This document shows, piece after piece, positions 34,939 through 45,824 of a DNA stretch of 64,000 nucleotides. Numbering within the stretch: position 1 is the first letter of the stretch; each line of letters opens with the position of its first letter. The notes below the pieces were generated by a model. The model saw only the letters and a program-made list of their open reading frames with translations, had not been told where the DNA came from and ran no database searches. The stretch is from Adiantum capillus-veneris (lineage: Eukaryota > Streptophyta > Polypodiopsida > Polypodiales > Pteridaceae). Position numbers and translations under genes: made by a program. The DNA lies in NCBI GenBank assembly GCA_014529385.2, contig CM043954.1, forward strand, positions 95,561,247-95,625,246. Direction: 5' to 3'.

Positions 34939-35774
34939 CCCCTCTCCTTCTTGTAAAACAACCTCCAACATCTCACATAGCACCCCAACACTCTATGCGT
35001 GAGGAGAGACTTAGGTGTAGCAACCACTTGTGAGCTTCACTCTTGGTGTGAGAGAAGCCTTCAAGCTACACATTGCAAGTGAGAGAGCGTGAGTTCCTCA
35101 AATCTCAAAACCACTATTGTATATGCTCCTTCATCATCAATAAATTGAGATTTGGTGCATCAAAGGCGTGATTCGACGTTCAAATCTTCGTCCTTCCATT
35201 TGTGCAATACGGTTTGGTGAATTCAAGGTGACTTGTGTATTTGAGTTTTTATCGGTTGATCTTGATTTTAGAAAGTGTTTTAGTGTGTTTTTCATTGCCA
35301 GTTTTGTGTCCATTGTAAGAGGGTATTGTGGTGAGAGGTCTCCCACACCCTAAGACAGTGTGTGTGTGTTTTGGCAATGTTTAGCAATCACTAAGCATTG
35401 AGTGAGTTTTGTACAAGCTCTACGATAGCATCATAACAAATCATCTCCATTTGCAAGTCACAAATAAGGTATTACGCAAGATCCTTTTCTCTCTCTCTTC
35501 CCTTTTCTCTAGGTCTCTCTGGTCCATTTTGTGTGTGTCTTGGTGTGAGGTTGCTTGTGTGTGTTGTGTGGTGCATCTTCTTGGTTGTGCCAAAATCTCT
35601 CTTACGTCCTAGTTCGCATACCATAACTAGGTGGTGCCCCTATCTTGTTTGGGTTTGGCTGTGGGTTTGTTGTTTTTTTGTGCTTGTGGTTGCCCCAGCC
35701 CCAATTGAGCAGCACGGGAGCCTTGAGGGGTGTTTAGAGGTCGCCTCTCTTGTTGTCCGCCCCGGACCGCCTCA

Positions 35775-36523
35775 GTATAAGTCATACACAGCAGCATGGT
35801 GTAAAGGTCGACATTTTAGGGTGGAACGGATCGACAAAAAACGTTTTACTCAAGATTGTGGAATCATAGCAAAATTTGAACAGTCTAGTTGACGACGGTC
35901 CTCTGATGCAGATCCTATGGTGGCAGAACTCACTTACTTCGGCACGCTACAAGAGATTTTGAGGTTCGATTATAGAGGATTTTGTGTCGACTTGTTCAAC
36001 GTGCAATGGTTCAAGATAATCATGGAGGGTTGCAATGCTACTGTGCGTAGAGGAGAGTCTGGTTTTCTTGAGGTGGATTCAACTAAGAAATGGACTGACC
36101 TAAGAGACACTTTCGTACTACCCGAGCATTGTGAACAAGTAAGTATGTAAATAGTTAACGTGTGTTTTAGAATTTATGTGCTTGGAAGCTCTCATGTAAG
36201 TTATGTTGCTCTAGCAGGTGATATTTCATCCCACAAAGTCTTCATCAATCTGGTGGTACGTCATAGAGGTAGCCCCTCGCAGTGCACGTACGTATGAAGG
36301 CTACCATGTGCCAATCACAGCGGCATCAATTGAGGAGATCGGAGAAGATGCCTAGTCAGAAGCCGTGGAGGTGGTGCCAGACGAACATCAAGCTGCTACT
36401 CTCCATGGGGTGCATGCAGAGGATCTACAAAATGAAACAGAGGACATCTGTTTAAATGGAGAGCTCTATATAGATATAGGAAGTTATGCTGAGCTATGCG
36501 AGGATGAGAGAGAGATCTCTTAA
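35775..36523 (+). pseudogene. CACTA-2 transposase gene, DUF4216 part
   Basis: It resumes after the solo LTR with SYTAAWCKGRHFRVERIDKK, then after a UGA ELTYFGTLQEILRFDYRG, VQWFKIIMEG and DTFVLPEHCEQ, a standard DUF4216 domain. A GTAAGT donor follows at 36139. The next exon (36218 on) reads FHPTKSSSIWWYVIEVAPRS, has a UAG near 36351, and ends with an acidic tail at 36521-36523. The two stops mark decay. It matches the CACTA-1 pieces at 27849-28190 and 2923-3262. Confidence 0.75.
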
Positions 36524-36826
36524 AGCCAGAAATATTGTATTTGAACAAGATGGCTCCGTTTTGTAAATTCAGAGTTATGCACTTGCCTCTTTCATCACTC
36601 AAGTTGAATAGAAGAAGAACGCTTTCTCTTGCTGCTAGCCTTTGAACATTCCAAAGCTACATGCACATTCAAGTTCTTGTGCGATTCTCCAGCTCATTAA
36701 GTATTTGCATCATTGCGTCATTGTATTTATATGCATGATTGCATCATTGTATTTAATGGTCTTTGCGTCCACTCCAGGTACGTATGCTCTAGGTATGTTC
36801 TCATTAGCAGAGACGACGAGCACCTC

Positions 36827-36875
<49 letters not shown>

Positions 36876-36942
36876 ACTTGTCCATGTTTTCTACTCCATT
36901 CATTCAATATTAAGTTTAAATGTTCGTGTGTTTAATGCAGGT
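36524..36942 (+). other. Intergenic leader of the CACTA-2 second gene
   Basis: No gene is seen. It holds a CT microsatellite (about 36827-36867) and ends with a TAATGCAG acceptor just before the second gene's ATG at 36943. Confidence 0.5.
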
Positions 36943-37477
36943 ATGGATGATGACAAGTTTCTTTCTTCTTTTTCACCCCAGCAGAGACAGTGGTACGTGG
37001 AGCGTCATTGCTCTGGCGCACCATCGTGCGTTCCTACTCCATCCGCATCTCCCTCTGTTTTGGAGTCCTCAGTGCGCTCCGAAGCTTCAGTGTTGACGAG
37101 ACGATCTTCACACTTGTCTAGGCACCGACGCTCTAGTGGTGGCGGTGGCGGTGGCGGTTGTTGTGGGGGTGGCACCACCGATGCTTCGAGACCGCCTCGT
37201 GTTCGACGAGGCTCTTTACCCTCCTCTTCTTTGCCCGTCCCGACACCAGCCATGGCATTGCCATCGACACCAAGTTTTGCGCCGCTGAGTGCCGTTCCCC
37301 ACAGCTACTCCTCCAGGAGTCACTCCAGTGGACACTCCTCGCTTCGGGGCTCAGACTCCAGTGGAGACACCTGGCGTCCATACCCCCGTTGACACGCCTC
37401 TAGAGACCCTTGTCGAGACACCCAGGTTCACGCGTCAGCAGCGAGAGGGCTTGCCTTACTCCATCGACTTGAGCGGC

Positions 37478-37482
37478 GGCAT
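37478..37482. repeat. G2 target duplication GGCAT, left
   Basis: GGCAT precedes TGTTAAGG and recurs at 56494-56498. Removing G2 and one copy restores the host CACTA-2 reading frame through Ser-Gly-Ile. Confidence 0.95.
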
Positions 37483-38409
37483 TGTTAAGGCGGTTACGCC
37501 GCTAGCGGAAGCTAAATAGCGAGAACTCAACCAACAACAGAATTTGTCAGACGAGGACGGAGCTTGACCCGCAGGCGCATGGAAACAACTAGGTGGGTGT
37601 CAAATTACCTACTCGACCTTCTAATGACAATCACTACTAAGGAAATCAAATCTAAGTTCTAAAATACGCAAGTGACTGAAATCCGGACTACGAACGAATG
37701 CTATACGAAACAGGATCTAGAATCATCGAATCGATCTCAAACTCAAGGGGAAGTCTATACACTAGGTAAGAACAACACCCTAAAGACTTGAACTGCAAAA
37801 TCAACCTATAACCACTCCGTGCGGTAAACGCGTATGAAGACAGGCCGAAAAATACAGGTGACCGAAACTTGACCCCGATGGTACTAATGTGTAGCTCTAC
37901 TCGTTGTGGTTCTATAGATATGCTGCACGCTCTATTCCGACACACGAGTTGGAAGAAAACTCACACCGAAGCTCGTAGGAACTTACCACACATAGAAGCC
38001 GATAACGCGCACTCTTGGTATCAGTGCGTAGCTCTCGCCGTTGCTAACACAATGGCGGTGTCGCTTCTCCAATGGCGGCTTCGTAGCTCGCGTAGCAAGT
38101 AGATAAGACTCTCTCTCTCTCTCTCACTCTCTCTCAGACACAGTCACGGCGCTCAAAAACTCACCTTTGATTAATAATTGAATCTCTTTTAGGTTACAAA
38201 ACTTTGGCTTATATACCTCAGCCTTGGAGGTGAGAACATCTCTAATTCTTTACATCAGAAGGTGAAATTACGTCGGAATTACAAGCTGGAAACTCAATTG
38301 AGTCCCGTTACTTAATGAATGGCTCAAATCAAAATTAATGTCGGAAAGACATTTATTACAATCAATGGTTACAAAATGATGGGTGTGAGCAAAAATGTGG
38401 GTGTGATCC
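37483..38409 (-). repeat. G2 3' LTR (start truncated)
   Basis: It matches 55554-56478 almost base for base. It lacks the coding-strand first 15 bases (TGTTGAGCCAGCAGA) present in the 5' LTR, and the polypurine tract abuts the truncated end. A TATA box (GGTATATAAGCC) is at 38206-38217. Confidence 0.93.
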
Positions 38410-38425
38410 CCCCCTCCGCGTTCAT
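38410..38425 (-). other. G2 polypurine tract
   Basis: The coding strand reads ACGCGGAGGGGG immediately before the 3' LTR. Confidence 0.75.
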
Positions 38426-38454
38426 GTCGTCCCTGACATGACTTTGAGGCTTGA

Positions 38455-41400
38455 TCAATAGAGTCCTGTCGTCTTGAGCATCTGCAAATGTGATTCGTAG
38501 CGTAGGTTGCCGATGGTCAAGGTTGGGCCGAATATTTTGCTTTCGTGAGTGAAAAAGCCGGTGTAGAAAGCTTCTTCGAATGTTTGCATGTGGAAGCTAG
38601 GCAAAAACATAATTCTTTGGTATAAGAGATGTAACACCTTTGGTGATGGCTGCAAAGAAAGATCATACATCATATCTGTCACTGTGTCGGTTGTCGATAG
38701 TAGACTCGAGGTCGTAGCTTTATCTGGCGCGAACACTTCAATGCATGCTAAGAGAGTCCTGCAGATTTTCTTTAGCATCTGACACGAAAGGTCAGGAGAG
38801 CCAGTAAAGAGTTTGATGGTGCCCGTTAGGGTTTTCACCATGTAGGCTTTACCTATTCTCTCTCCTTCCTTTGGTCCTGGCATCCTGGGATAATTAAGCC
38901 AATTTGGCTTCTTTTCTGCAATCCTGCCATGCTCTTTCCAGTTTCTGACTCTCGGCACCGGGCAGAAGGTTGCATCCTCCCGAATCTCCTTTGGAGCCTC
39001 TACCAAGTAGATGAGGTAGGCTGGGTATTTGTTCAGCCAACCTTTCCTCCATCTAGGTTGAGAATCTACAATCTTCTTTGATTGTTCATCCTTTGTGATG
39101 TCACCTTCATAAAGAGCGACATACTGCTCCTCCTCTATTCTCTTTTTCGTCTTTATCACTTCAAATTTCATCAGAGGGAAAGGCAGGCTGGGTTGCATCC
39201 ACTCTTCGTGGAGCACTTTTGTGTCTAAACCTTGAAGTCTAATGGAGATGAGGAGTCTCCTTTCCCATTCCATTTCCGCCTTGGCACTTTCCTCTGTTGA
39301 CTTTTCTATTTGGTCCTGGAGCCTTCGTTCTTCTCCTTCAGAGATTCCTGAAGTCGAGGCCACTTCTTGAACTGGGGCTGGATCTTCGATTGTGGTTGCC
39401 TCTCCAGTTTCTGGTAGCTCTATGGCTGCTCCCCCTGCTTCTTCTTGTGGTGTCTCTGTTTCTCTTCTTTGTTTCTCTTGGAGGTCTTGGAGCTGTTTGC
39501 GGAGGGCCTCATTTTCTGTCCTTAGTGTTTGGTTTTCTGATGTGAGCCTCTCCTCTGCAGCCAATGATCCCTCCGCCATGTGCAATCTTTGTACTTGCTC
39601 TAACCTCAGCTCTCTTTGCAAACTTCTGACCTGCTCTTCCAGAGCTGGTACGAGGGCTCCCTCTTGTTCTGTTCCTGCTCTGCTAGCTCTAGGGGTGATT
39701 CTGAGTCTCATGATTGTCCTTTCTTGAAGTTTGACTCTTTCCCTTAGCTCAATGAGCTCATCCTTGGCTGCCTCCAGCTCATCTTCTATTCGCTCCTTTG
39801 CTTCCTGTGAGCTTGTTACCTCTCTTGAAGCTTCGGCTAGTTGGAGTATCAAGCCGTCTCTCTCGTTTTCTGCGTCGTAGAGTGATGCTTTATGACTTTC
39901 AGATTCAGCCATAGCATTCTCTAACTTCTTCTGCAACTCTGCTTCCTTTTGTTTTGCTGTCTCAAGTGCTACTTCCTTTGCTCTGGATCTTTCTTTAATC
40001 TTGCTGAGCAGTTCATGCACCATGTGCATGTCTTTTTCATCTTCATCTGTCAACTTGACAGCTCTTTCTGCCACCACCTCCAATGGCTTCGGCTCGTCCA
40101 TTTTTTCTTCACTCTCCATTGTACCCTTTGTCTTTTCTTTCGTCCCTTTCCGATCATCTTGTTTCCGTAGGGATATCCCATAAACTGCCTCCAGGGCCTC
40201 TTCTTCACTGTATCCTATCGCGATCAGATCCTCATAATCATCTTTCTTTTGTTGAACTGGATCTATCTCCGTTTCCTTGGTCTTGGCCTCCGGTTTTTCC
40301 ATAATTTCTGTTTCCATTTCTATTGTGGTTTCCTCCACAATAATTTCCATCTTCTTCGGGCTTGGTACAACAGTAAAAGAGGGCTGATTGTCTTCAGTCA
40401 CCTTGGCTTTCCCTTTGTTTGCTTGCCTTATTGTCTCTTTAGGTTTAGTAGACTCATCTATTTTTTTCTTCCCCTTGTCGTCCTTTTGCAGCTCAGCTTT
40501 TAAAAGCTGTACTTCCTCTTCAGTATAAGGCTCGACAGGTTGCTGCTCCAGTATGGCCTCCGACTCCTCATAAGCTCTAATATATTGATCATATTGATCA
40601 ACATGTGGCCTGGCTGAGCTGGTTCCGACTTTACTGGGGTCTGGCACCCACATTTCTTCAAGGTCCCCCTTTAGAGCTCTTTCCGCTCTAAACTGCTCCA
40701 CCAGCCTTTCCATTCTTGCGGCTTTTTGACTTTTGGTTTGCTTGGGATCGGCCTTCTTCTTCACTTTCTTCTTGAGCGGCTCGTCCACGGCCTCCTCAGG
40801 TTCTAAAACTATTTCTAGTTTTCGGCGTGCTCTTGTGGACGCCCTCTTGGATACTTCTTACTGTTCTTCCTCCTCATCGGCTTCTCTAAGCCACTCATTC
40901 TGGGAGGGAATCTGTGGCCCTTGATCCCTAGCTCCAATAGCTTCATAAGCTATCCTTGTTAGGATTTCTCCTCCTCCGATGTACTTTGGTTTCTGGTTGT
41001 GCATGGCGATTACTTGCTCGTGGATGTATTGAGCATAATTCACCTCCTTTGGCATGTTGCTCTTCAGTGCCCATGTGATGGTTGTGGCAATGGCATGGGG
41101 TGGTGTAGTATACTTCTATGGTCTTTTACTGCACACATGGAAAAACTGGTTGTATAACCGGGAAAGGGTTGCCGCTCGTTGATCTGCCATATCTGCGTAG
41201 GTTGTATTTTGTTTCTTTGATCCATAGACCTCTATGGCCTCCCTTCTTTCTCTGACAGAACTCCCTTTGTTGTGCAGCTTCAATGCATCTGCAATGAGTT
41301 GTGGAGTGATCTGTACTTCAACTGTTTCTCCATCCATGGCTGTCAACGTGGCTTTCCCATCCTTCTGAATGGATGTTGCCAACTCATACACTCTTCTTGT

Positions 41401-41712
41401 GTCTACACCTGATGGTCTCGAGGTGAAGAACCTGTGTAAGTCAGCCTTTTCCAGGTATCTGCTTATGTTCTCTGACCTGCTATAATCCACTAATTCTCGT
41501 GAGATCATAGGTACATCGACCGATTGCCCTTGAGGATCTCTGAAAGTCCCCTGGTAGATCTTTATTCCCTCTTTTTCTAGTACTGCTTCCTCCACCCAAG
41601 TCTTGGTTGGCTTGAGGGTTTCTGTTGGAATATCAAAAGGTTCTGCCTCTGCAAGAGCCTCCTTGATGGTTGGTCTTTTTCTCTTAGTTGCCGATGACTT
41701 AGCGGAATCCAT
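38455..41712 (-). pseudogene. G2 ORF3: plant-transposon-domain-like, long coiled coil
   Basis: About 1086 codons in one frame from MDSAKSSATKRKRPTIKEAL (41712), interrupted by UAG at 41116-41118 and UAA at 40858-40860. The first 300 residues (SRYLEKADLHRFFTSRP, VEVQITPQLIADALKLHN, then NYAQYIHEQVIAMH and GGEILTRIAYEAIGA) resemble the putative plant transposon protein domain often seen in plant mobile DNA. A Lys/Glu-rich region with a nuclear-signal-like PLKKKVKKKADPK follows, then about 200 residues of heptad coiled coil (ERIEDELEAAKDELIELRER) and a globular C-terminus (LRYESHLQML). It lies where env-like or extra ORFs sit in large Ty3 elements. Function is unknown. Confidence 0.7.
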
Positions 41713-41878
41713 GGATCCTGTAACTCCAATTACAGAAGTTAGCGTCTTTTTAGTACTGAAAGCCGAAATGAAGCTTTTAACTATTCAAATGACTTGAAAA
41801 TTGAAAATGAGCTATTCAGGGCCTAAGGATGCAATGTAGGTGAAAAAATATGCAAACTGGGCTCAAAAACATGCTTGA

Positions 41879-42887
41879 GACATCATACGCGTATGATGTC
41901 TTTTGTGTCAGAATGACTTCATATTGGTTGTGCTTGTAGCTGATAGTGTATACATGAGTGTCATATGCTTGGATTTGAGTTTGGATACCATTTGGTCAAG
42001 TTTTGGCCAGTCCAGTCCAGTTCAAGCTCTTGGAAAAATTTTGAAAGGGAAATGGATTTTATGATCCAAATTGGATAAAACTTGGTGGATTACTTTCAAA
42101 TGGCATGTAGAACACTTCTGTTTGGTGGTTGAAGCCCTGAGGTGCCAAAATCACATAGTGAGACATCATACGCGTATGATGTCTTTTGGTGCATTTTTGG
42201 ACCAATTTTCTCTATAAGCTTGAATTTGGCTTTAGATAGGCTTATTCAGTGGATTTATGAAGTTTGGATAGATTTTGGGCTAAAAATGGCTCTGGAGACA
42301 TCATACGCGTATGATGTCTTTCTTATCAATTTTTCATGGGATTGGTTCTGTGGACTCTCCATGTGCTAGTGAAGGACTGTTTATACTCAAATCTTGGTTT
42401 GGACTTGAATATGTTGGATTTGGGACAAAAATAGGCTTTGTATGAAGGATTTTCTCTTAATTGGGCTAAATGGGTGATCCACTTGACCAAATGGTTCCAA
42501 ACTTCATATGTAGCATGTATTAGATATATATAATGGATGTATGATGACAAATGAGCATTTTTGGCTCTGTCAGTGCAAATAGACATTATACGCATATGAT
42601 GTCTTTTGTGTCAAAATGGTGCTTTTTGGTTCCAGATAGCTTGTAGATGTGTTAACCAACAATCCTACAAAGTTTCAATGAGTTTGGAGTTATTTTGACA
42701 AAATTAGGACCAAAAATCAATTTTATGGCCTACTTTGCGTCTTTTTGGTTTTCCTTGAGTTTTCTAACTCCAATTCTCATGATACTTGGTTCATAGGATG
42801 TGATTAACATGTGGAATGAGGCTATGCACTCAAATGTTGAAATGAATGTGAAAATCATGCTGTGAGACATCATACGCGTATGATGTC
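41879..42887. repeat. Five 22-bp palindromes, cluster A
   Basis: Copies at 41879-41900, 42162-42183, 42297-42318, 42582-42603 and 42866-42887. Each is GACATCATACG followed by its reverse complement, usually then TTTT; the 42582 copy has two changes. Spacer sequences between copies are unrelated to each other apart from scattered words. The cluster lies upstream (coding sense) of ORF3. Confidence 0.95.
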
Positions 42888-44490
42888 TTTTCTTGAAATG
42901 TTGGTCTTTTTGTGCAAAGAATGCTTTGTGCTAGTGCCCTAAGCCCTGCTAACTAGTTTTCAACTTAAAAAGTCATCAGTTTAGCTAAAAAGCCCCCTTA
43001 TAGGCATTTCAGTCTCCGAAGTCGTCTTTTTTGCCTTGGAGTTGAATTTCTTCAACTTTTCTTCTTGAGAGTTGCATTTCCAGCTCATTGGATATGTTGT
43101 GAAGCCATCCAGTTGGTTGAACTTGACTTTGGCTCCCCGTTCTCCATCTTTCTCCATTTGGTTGCCCGAAAGCGTCTTTTTCACCATCGGTAAGTGAATC
43201 AGCTTTCTTTTGGGTTTTGCTTGCAAACATAAGTCATCCATGTATAGTTGAAACTGCTTGTGAAGTTTCATGTCATTTGGTCGTCAATTTTAGCTGTTAT
43301 GCCAAAATGACGCTTTGTGTGTCCACAGCCGAATCGGTTGTTCCGACCTACTTTTGGTGGTACAAACCTGGAGATACTCCATGGTTGCATTGCCCTCGAT
43401 GTTGTTAAGCTCCCTGAGAAGTTTTGTGTCGTTCCGACAACTTTTTTCTGTTTGCCTCTTACAGGCTCTGTTGACCTAGAGTTTTTCCAGTAGTTCTTTC
43501 TCGAGCTTTGAGTGCTAGAAACTCATCTCCTATACTAGGGTAACCCACCTCTAAGTTCTTGCAAAGTTTGGTTAGGCGGTTGTGCCCCTACCTAGCGTTC
43601 TTCCCCATTCCCCGTCTGCTCTTGTTTCTTGGTTTTGGTGAGTTTTCGCGACAAAAGTTAACGATAAGCATCAAAAGCTTATGGCAACGAGTCTACCTCT
43701 CATGTCTGGTGTCCTCTGAGCTCTCGTAGCAGTCGTAGAAGGCGGTAGAAGGTCGGATGCTCCTTGGTGCTCTTTGCTCTCTCCAAGAAGGTAAAAGTGG
43801 AAATGAGCTTGATAGTGAAGTGAAAAATACTTAACTTCGGGCTTCCCGGATCACTTGTTACCAAATTTGACATGTGCTCCTATCTCGTCGTGAAATGCAC
43901 TTTAGGATTTGAAATTTCTCAATTTGGACTCCTTTTGACCTGTTTCTGAGAAATCTGTCCACTTTGCCAAAATCTGTCATTTCGGGCTTTCCGCAACTTT
44001 TTCAGAATTGTACCCAATTTTTACCTGGGTTGCCCTTGTCATTAGGACCATCACCGTCTATTCTTTTCTTTTTTCCGATCTCATTTCACCTGCTTTTTTA
44101 TTTTTCTTTTACTTTTATTAAGAAAATCATAAAAAATAAAGGAAAATAGCAAATTGAAGCCAAAAAATTCCAAACATACACGATAAATAGCTGGTAACCC
44201 TGTGTATATGAATATACACTTCTTTGTGATTTCTGGACTTGGATTACCACTTTTTTCCACTTTTTAGCTCCAAAAACACTCTTATTTAGTGATATTTACA
44301 CATCTAGAGACCCAAATTCATCATTTGATCTCTTCTTGTTGCAAAACAAGGTATATAAGGGCATAAATATTATCAATATCCGCAATCAAACATAAAAAAT
44401 TGCAAAATCATGTAAGACACTGCCCTTGTAATATAATTTTTGTTTTTCTTTGTTTTTTTCCGCTTGTAGCTGCTTTGTAGCTCCTGTATA
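42888..44490 (-). other. G2 intergenic region, no gene seen
   Basis: About 1.6 kb without a convincing coding region. Short frames (for example 42981-43271, Lys/Gln-rich) have no recognised domain. Together with the palindrome cluster it separates the pol/PR2 genes from ORF3. Confidence 0.5.
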
Positions 44491-44504
44491 CCTCCCCCCC
44501 TCCT
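44491..44504 (-). other. Internal polypurine tract in G2
   Basis: The coding strand reads AGGAGGGGGGGAGG, comparable to the tract at the 3' LTR (38410). It sits just after the PR2 reading frame and its decayed tail. Confidence 0.5.
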
Positions 44505-44525
44505 AGTCTGAGTCCTCCCGGACGA

Positions 44526-45034
44526 CTATGAAGTGTCTGTGGGTGAAGCATTGTAGTTGTTTTGGTCATAAGTTCCCAATGCAATTGTAGAGCGATGATA
44601 CAACAGTCTTTCCAATAAAGCTGCTCTTTGTTTGATTGAAGGATTGGTGGTCGGGTTTTGGGTTGGTTTTGGCACTTCGGTAGTAGAATCAGTAGATGGA
44701 TTCTTCGTTACCTTGTTGTCTTTTTTCACAATCCAAATCTGCTTCCGCTTTGCTTGTGCTTGCCACAAACTCTTTGCGACCCAAACCTGCTTTGTTCTGT
44801 GTGTTGATTTCCTCGCCTTGAAATACCTAGGAGTTTCCGTGATTGTACTGAAGGGAGTTCCTGTTTACAAATCTTTGGGATCCAAATTTGCTTGCTATAG
44901 CTTTGTGCCGTCATGAACTTCTTTGGAATCCAGATCTGTTTCACTGTCCTTGATTGTCTGGAATCACTCTGTTGTCTGGTATTGAAGACTCTGTTTGTGT
45001 TTTCTGGCACAGCCTTTTTTGGTCTCCATACCAA
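44526..45034 (-). pseudogene. KQ(I/V)W(I/V)-repeat tail after PR2
   Basis: Across two frames the coding strand spells repeats of the type KQIWIPKK, KQIWIPKI, KQVWVAKS and KQIWIVKK at roughly 10-30 residue spacing, ending NYNASPTDTS. The frame changes between repeats, so the tail is decayed. It probably extended the PR2 protein. Confidence 0.55.
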
Positions 45035-45824
45035 CGTTGACTCCGTTTTTATCCCAAGGTTGAGCTGTTATATTATTGCTTGTCTTCCTTATCCAATGTT
45101 GAGAGTTCCTCGTCGAAGAGCAATCCAGTTGTGTAGAAACTTTTGGTTGCCATTGCTTCTTCTTTTTCTCTGTTTGTTGTTTGCCCTTGTCCGTGGATTC
45201 TTCCTTTGGAGTTGGCTCTGCTCCTTTGGTGAACTTAACTGATTGACTTTCACCTTCGTATTTGATAAGCACTGATTTAGAACTCCAGTCAATCATTGCA
45301 TTGTATTGCTTCTGCCATGGTTGTCCTAGCAATAATGGATGTTGTGTAGCTTGGTCTTCAACCACGTAAAACATATGAGGATACACATACTGGTTAATCT
45401 GTATATGTAAAACTGTGCATCCGACAGTTTTGATTGAATTCTCAGAGTAACTTTTTAACTCTTGCTTGGCAGTTTGTAATTTAGTGTCATTTGTCAATTG
45501 TCTATACAAACTGAGTGAAAGTAGGTTAGCTTGAGCTCCTGAATCCAATAGTGCTCTGGCTTTGATTTGGTTGGTCCCTACTTTGCATTCAATGATGGGT
45601 TCTTCTTTGTCATTCCTCATTTCTGTTATACTGACTGCGTTTATTCGTATTGCTCCTTCATTGCGCTGTTTCTGACGCAGTAGTCTTCTTTTCTCCATTC
45701 TTTCCTTCGCCTCGGCTTGCGCTTCCTCCTCAATCTTTTTCTTTTTCTGGACACGCAGCTTTTCTTGATGTATTTTGAGAAGCATGTCTTTGTTAGCGGC
45801 AACAGATACTTTTTCACTCTGCAT
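44964..45824 (-). CDS. G2 PR2: second retropepsin-like protein
   Basis: 286 codons. Residues 1-60 are a highly charged helix (KKKKIEEEAQAEAKERMEKR). Residues 75-175 form a complete retropepsin-like unit: ALLDSGAQANLLSLSLYRQL with the catalytic D-S-G at 94-96, an internal beta-rich part, and the HPLLLGQPW motif (about 162-170) followed by YNAMIDW. The rest is Lys/Gln/Thr-rich. It overlaps the end of the integrase ORF by 184 bases in another frame. The normal protease already lies in the gag-pol ORF, so this is a second copy of a different sequence. Expression could need frameshifting or its own RNA. It is also possible that the part came from another element. Confidence 0.75.
   Translation of the reverse strand: MQSEKVSVAANKDMLLKIHQEKLRVQKKKKIEEEAQAEAKERMEKRRLLRQKQRNEGAIRINAVSITEMRNDKEEPIIECKVGTNQIKARALLDSGAQANLLSLSLYRQLTNDTKLQTAKQELKSYSENSIKTVGCTVLHIQINQYVYPHMFYVVEDQATQHPLLLGQPWQKQYNAMIDWSSKSVLIKYEGESQSVKFTKGAEPTPKEESTDKGKQQTEKKKKQWQPKVSTQLDCSSTRNSQHWIRKTSNNITAQPWDKNGVNVGMETKKGCARKHKQSLQYQTTE

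Larger units (their letters stand above)
32702..35774 (+). mobile_element. Solo LTR of the gag-only family
   Basis: It runs from TGATAGCCGTTTTTCGG to CGGACCGCCTCA, the reverse complement of the array LTRs, 3073 bp, flanked by GTAT. No internal region is present, so it is a product of LTR-LTR recombination. It is visibly more diverged from the three array LTRs than they are from each other. A 417-bp internal tandem duplication makes it longer. It sits exactly at the TTGTAG acceptor of a CACTA-2 transposase intron. Confidence 0.92.

Noticed and set aside
41879-42887. CRISPR-like array of a short repeat with unique spacers
   Set aside because: Spacing is irregular (about 115-265 bp), the repeat is a perfect palindrome inside a plant retrotransposon, and no cas genes exist here.
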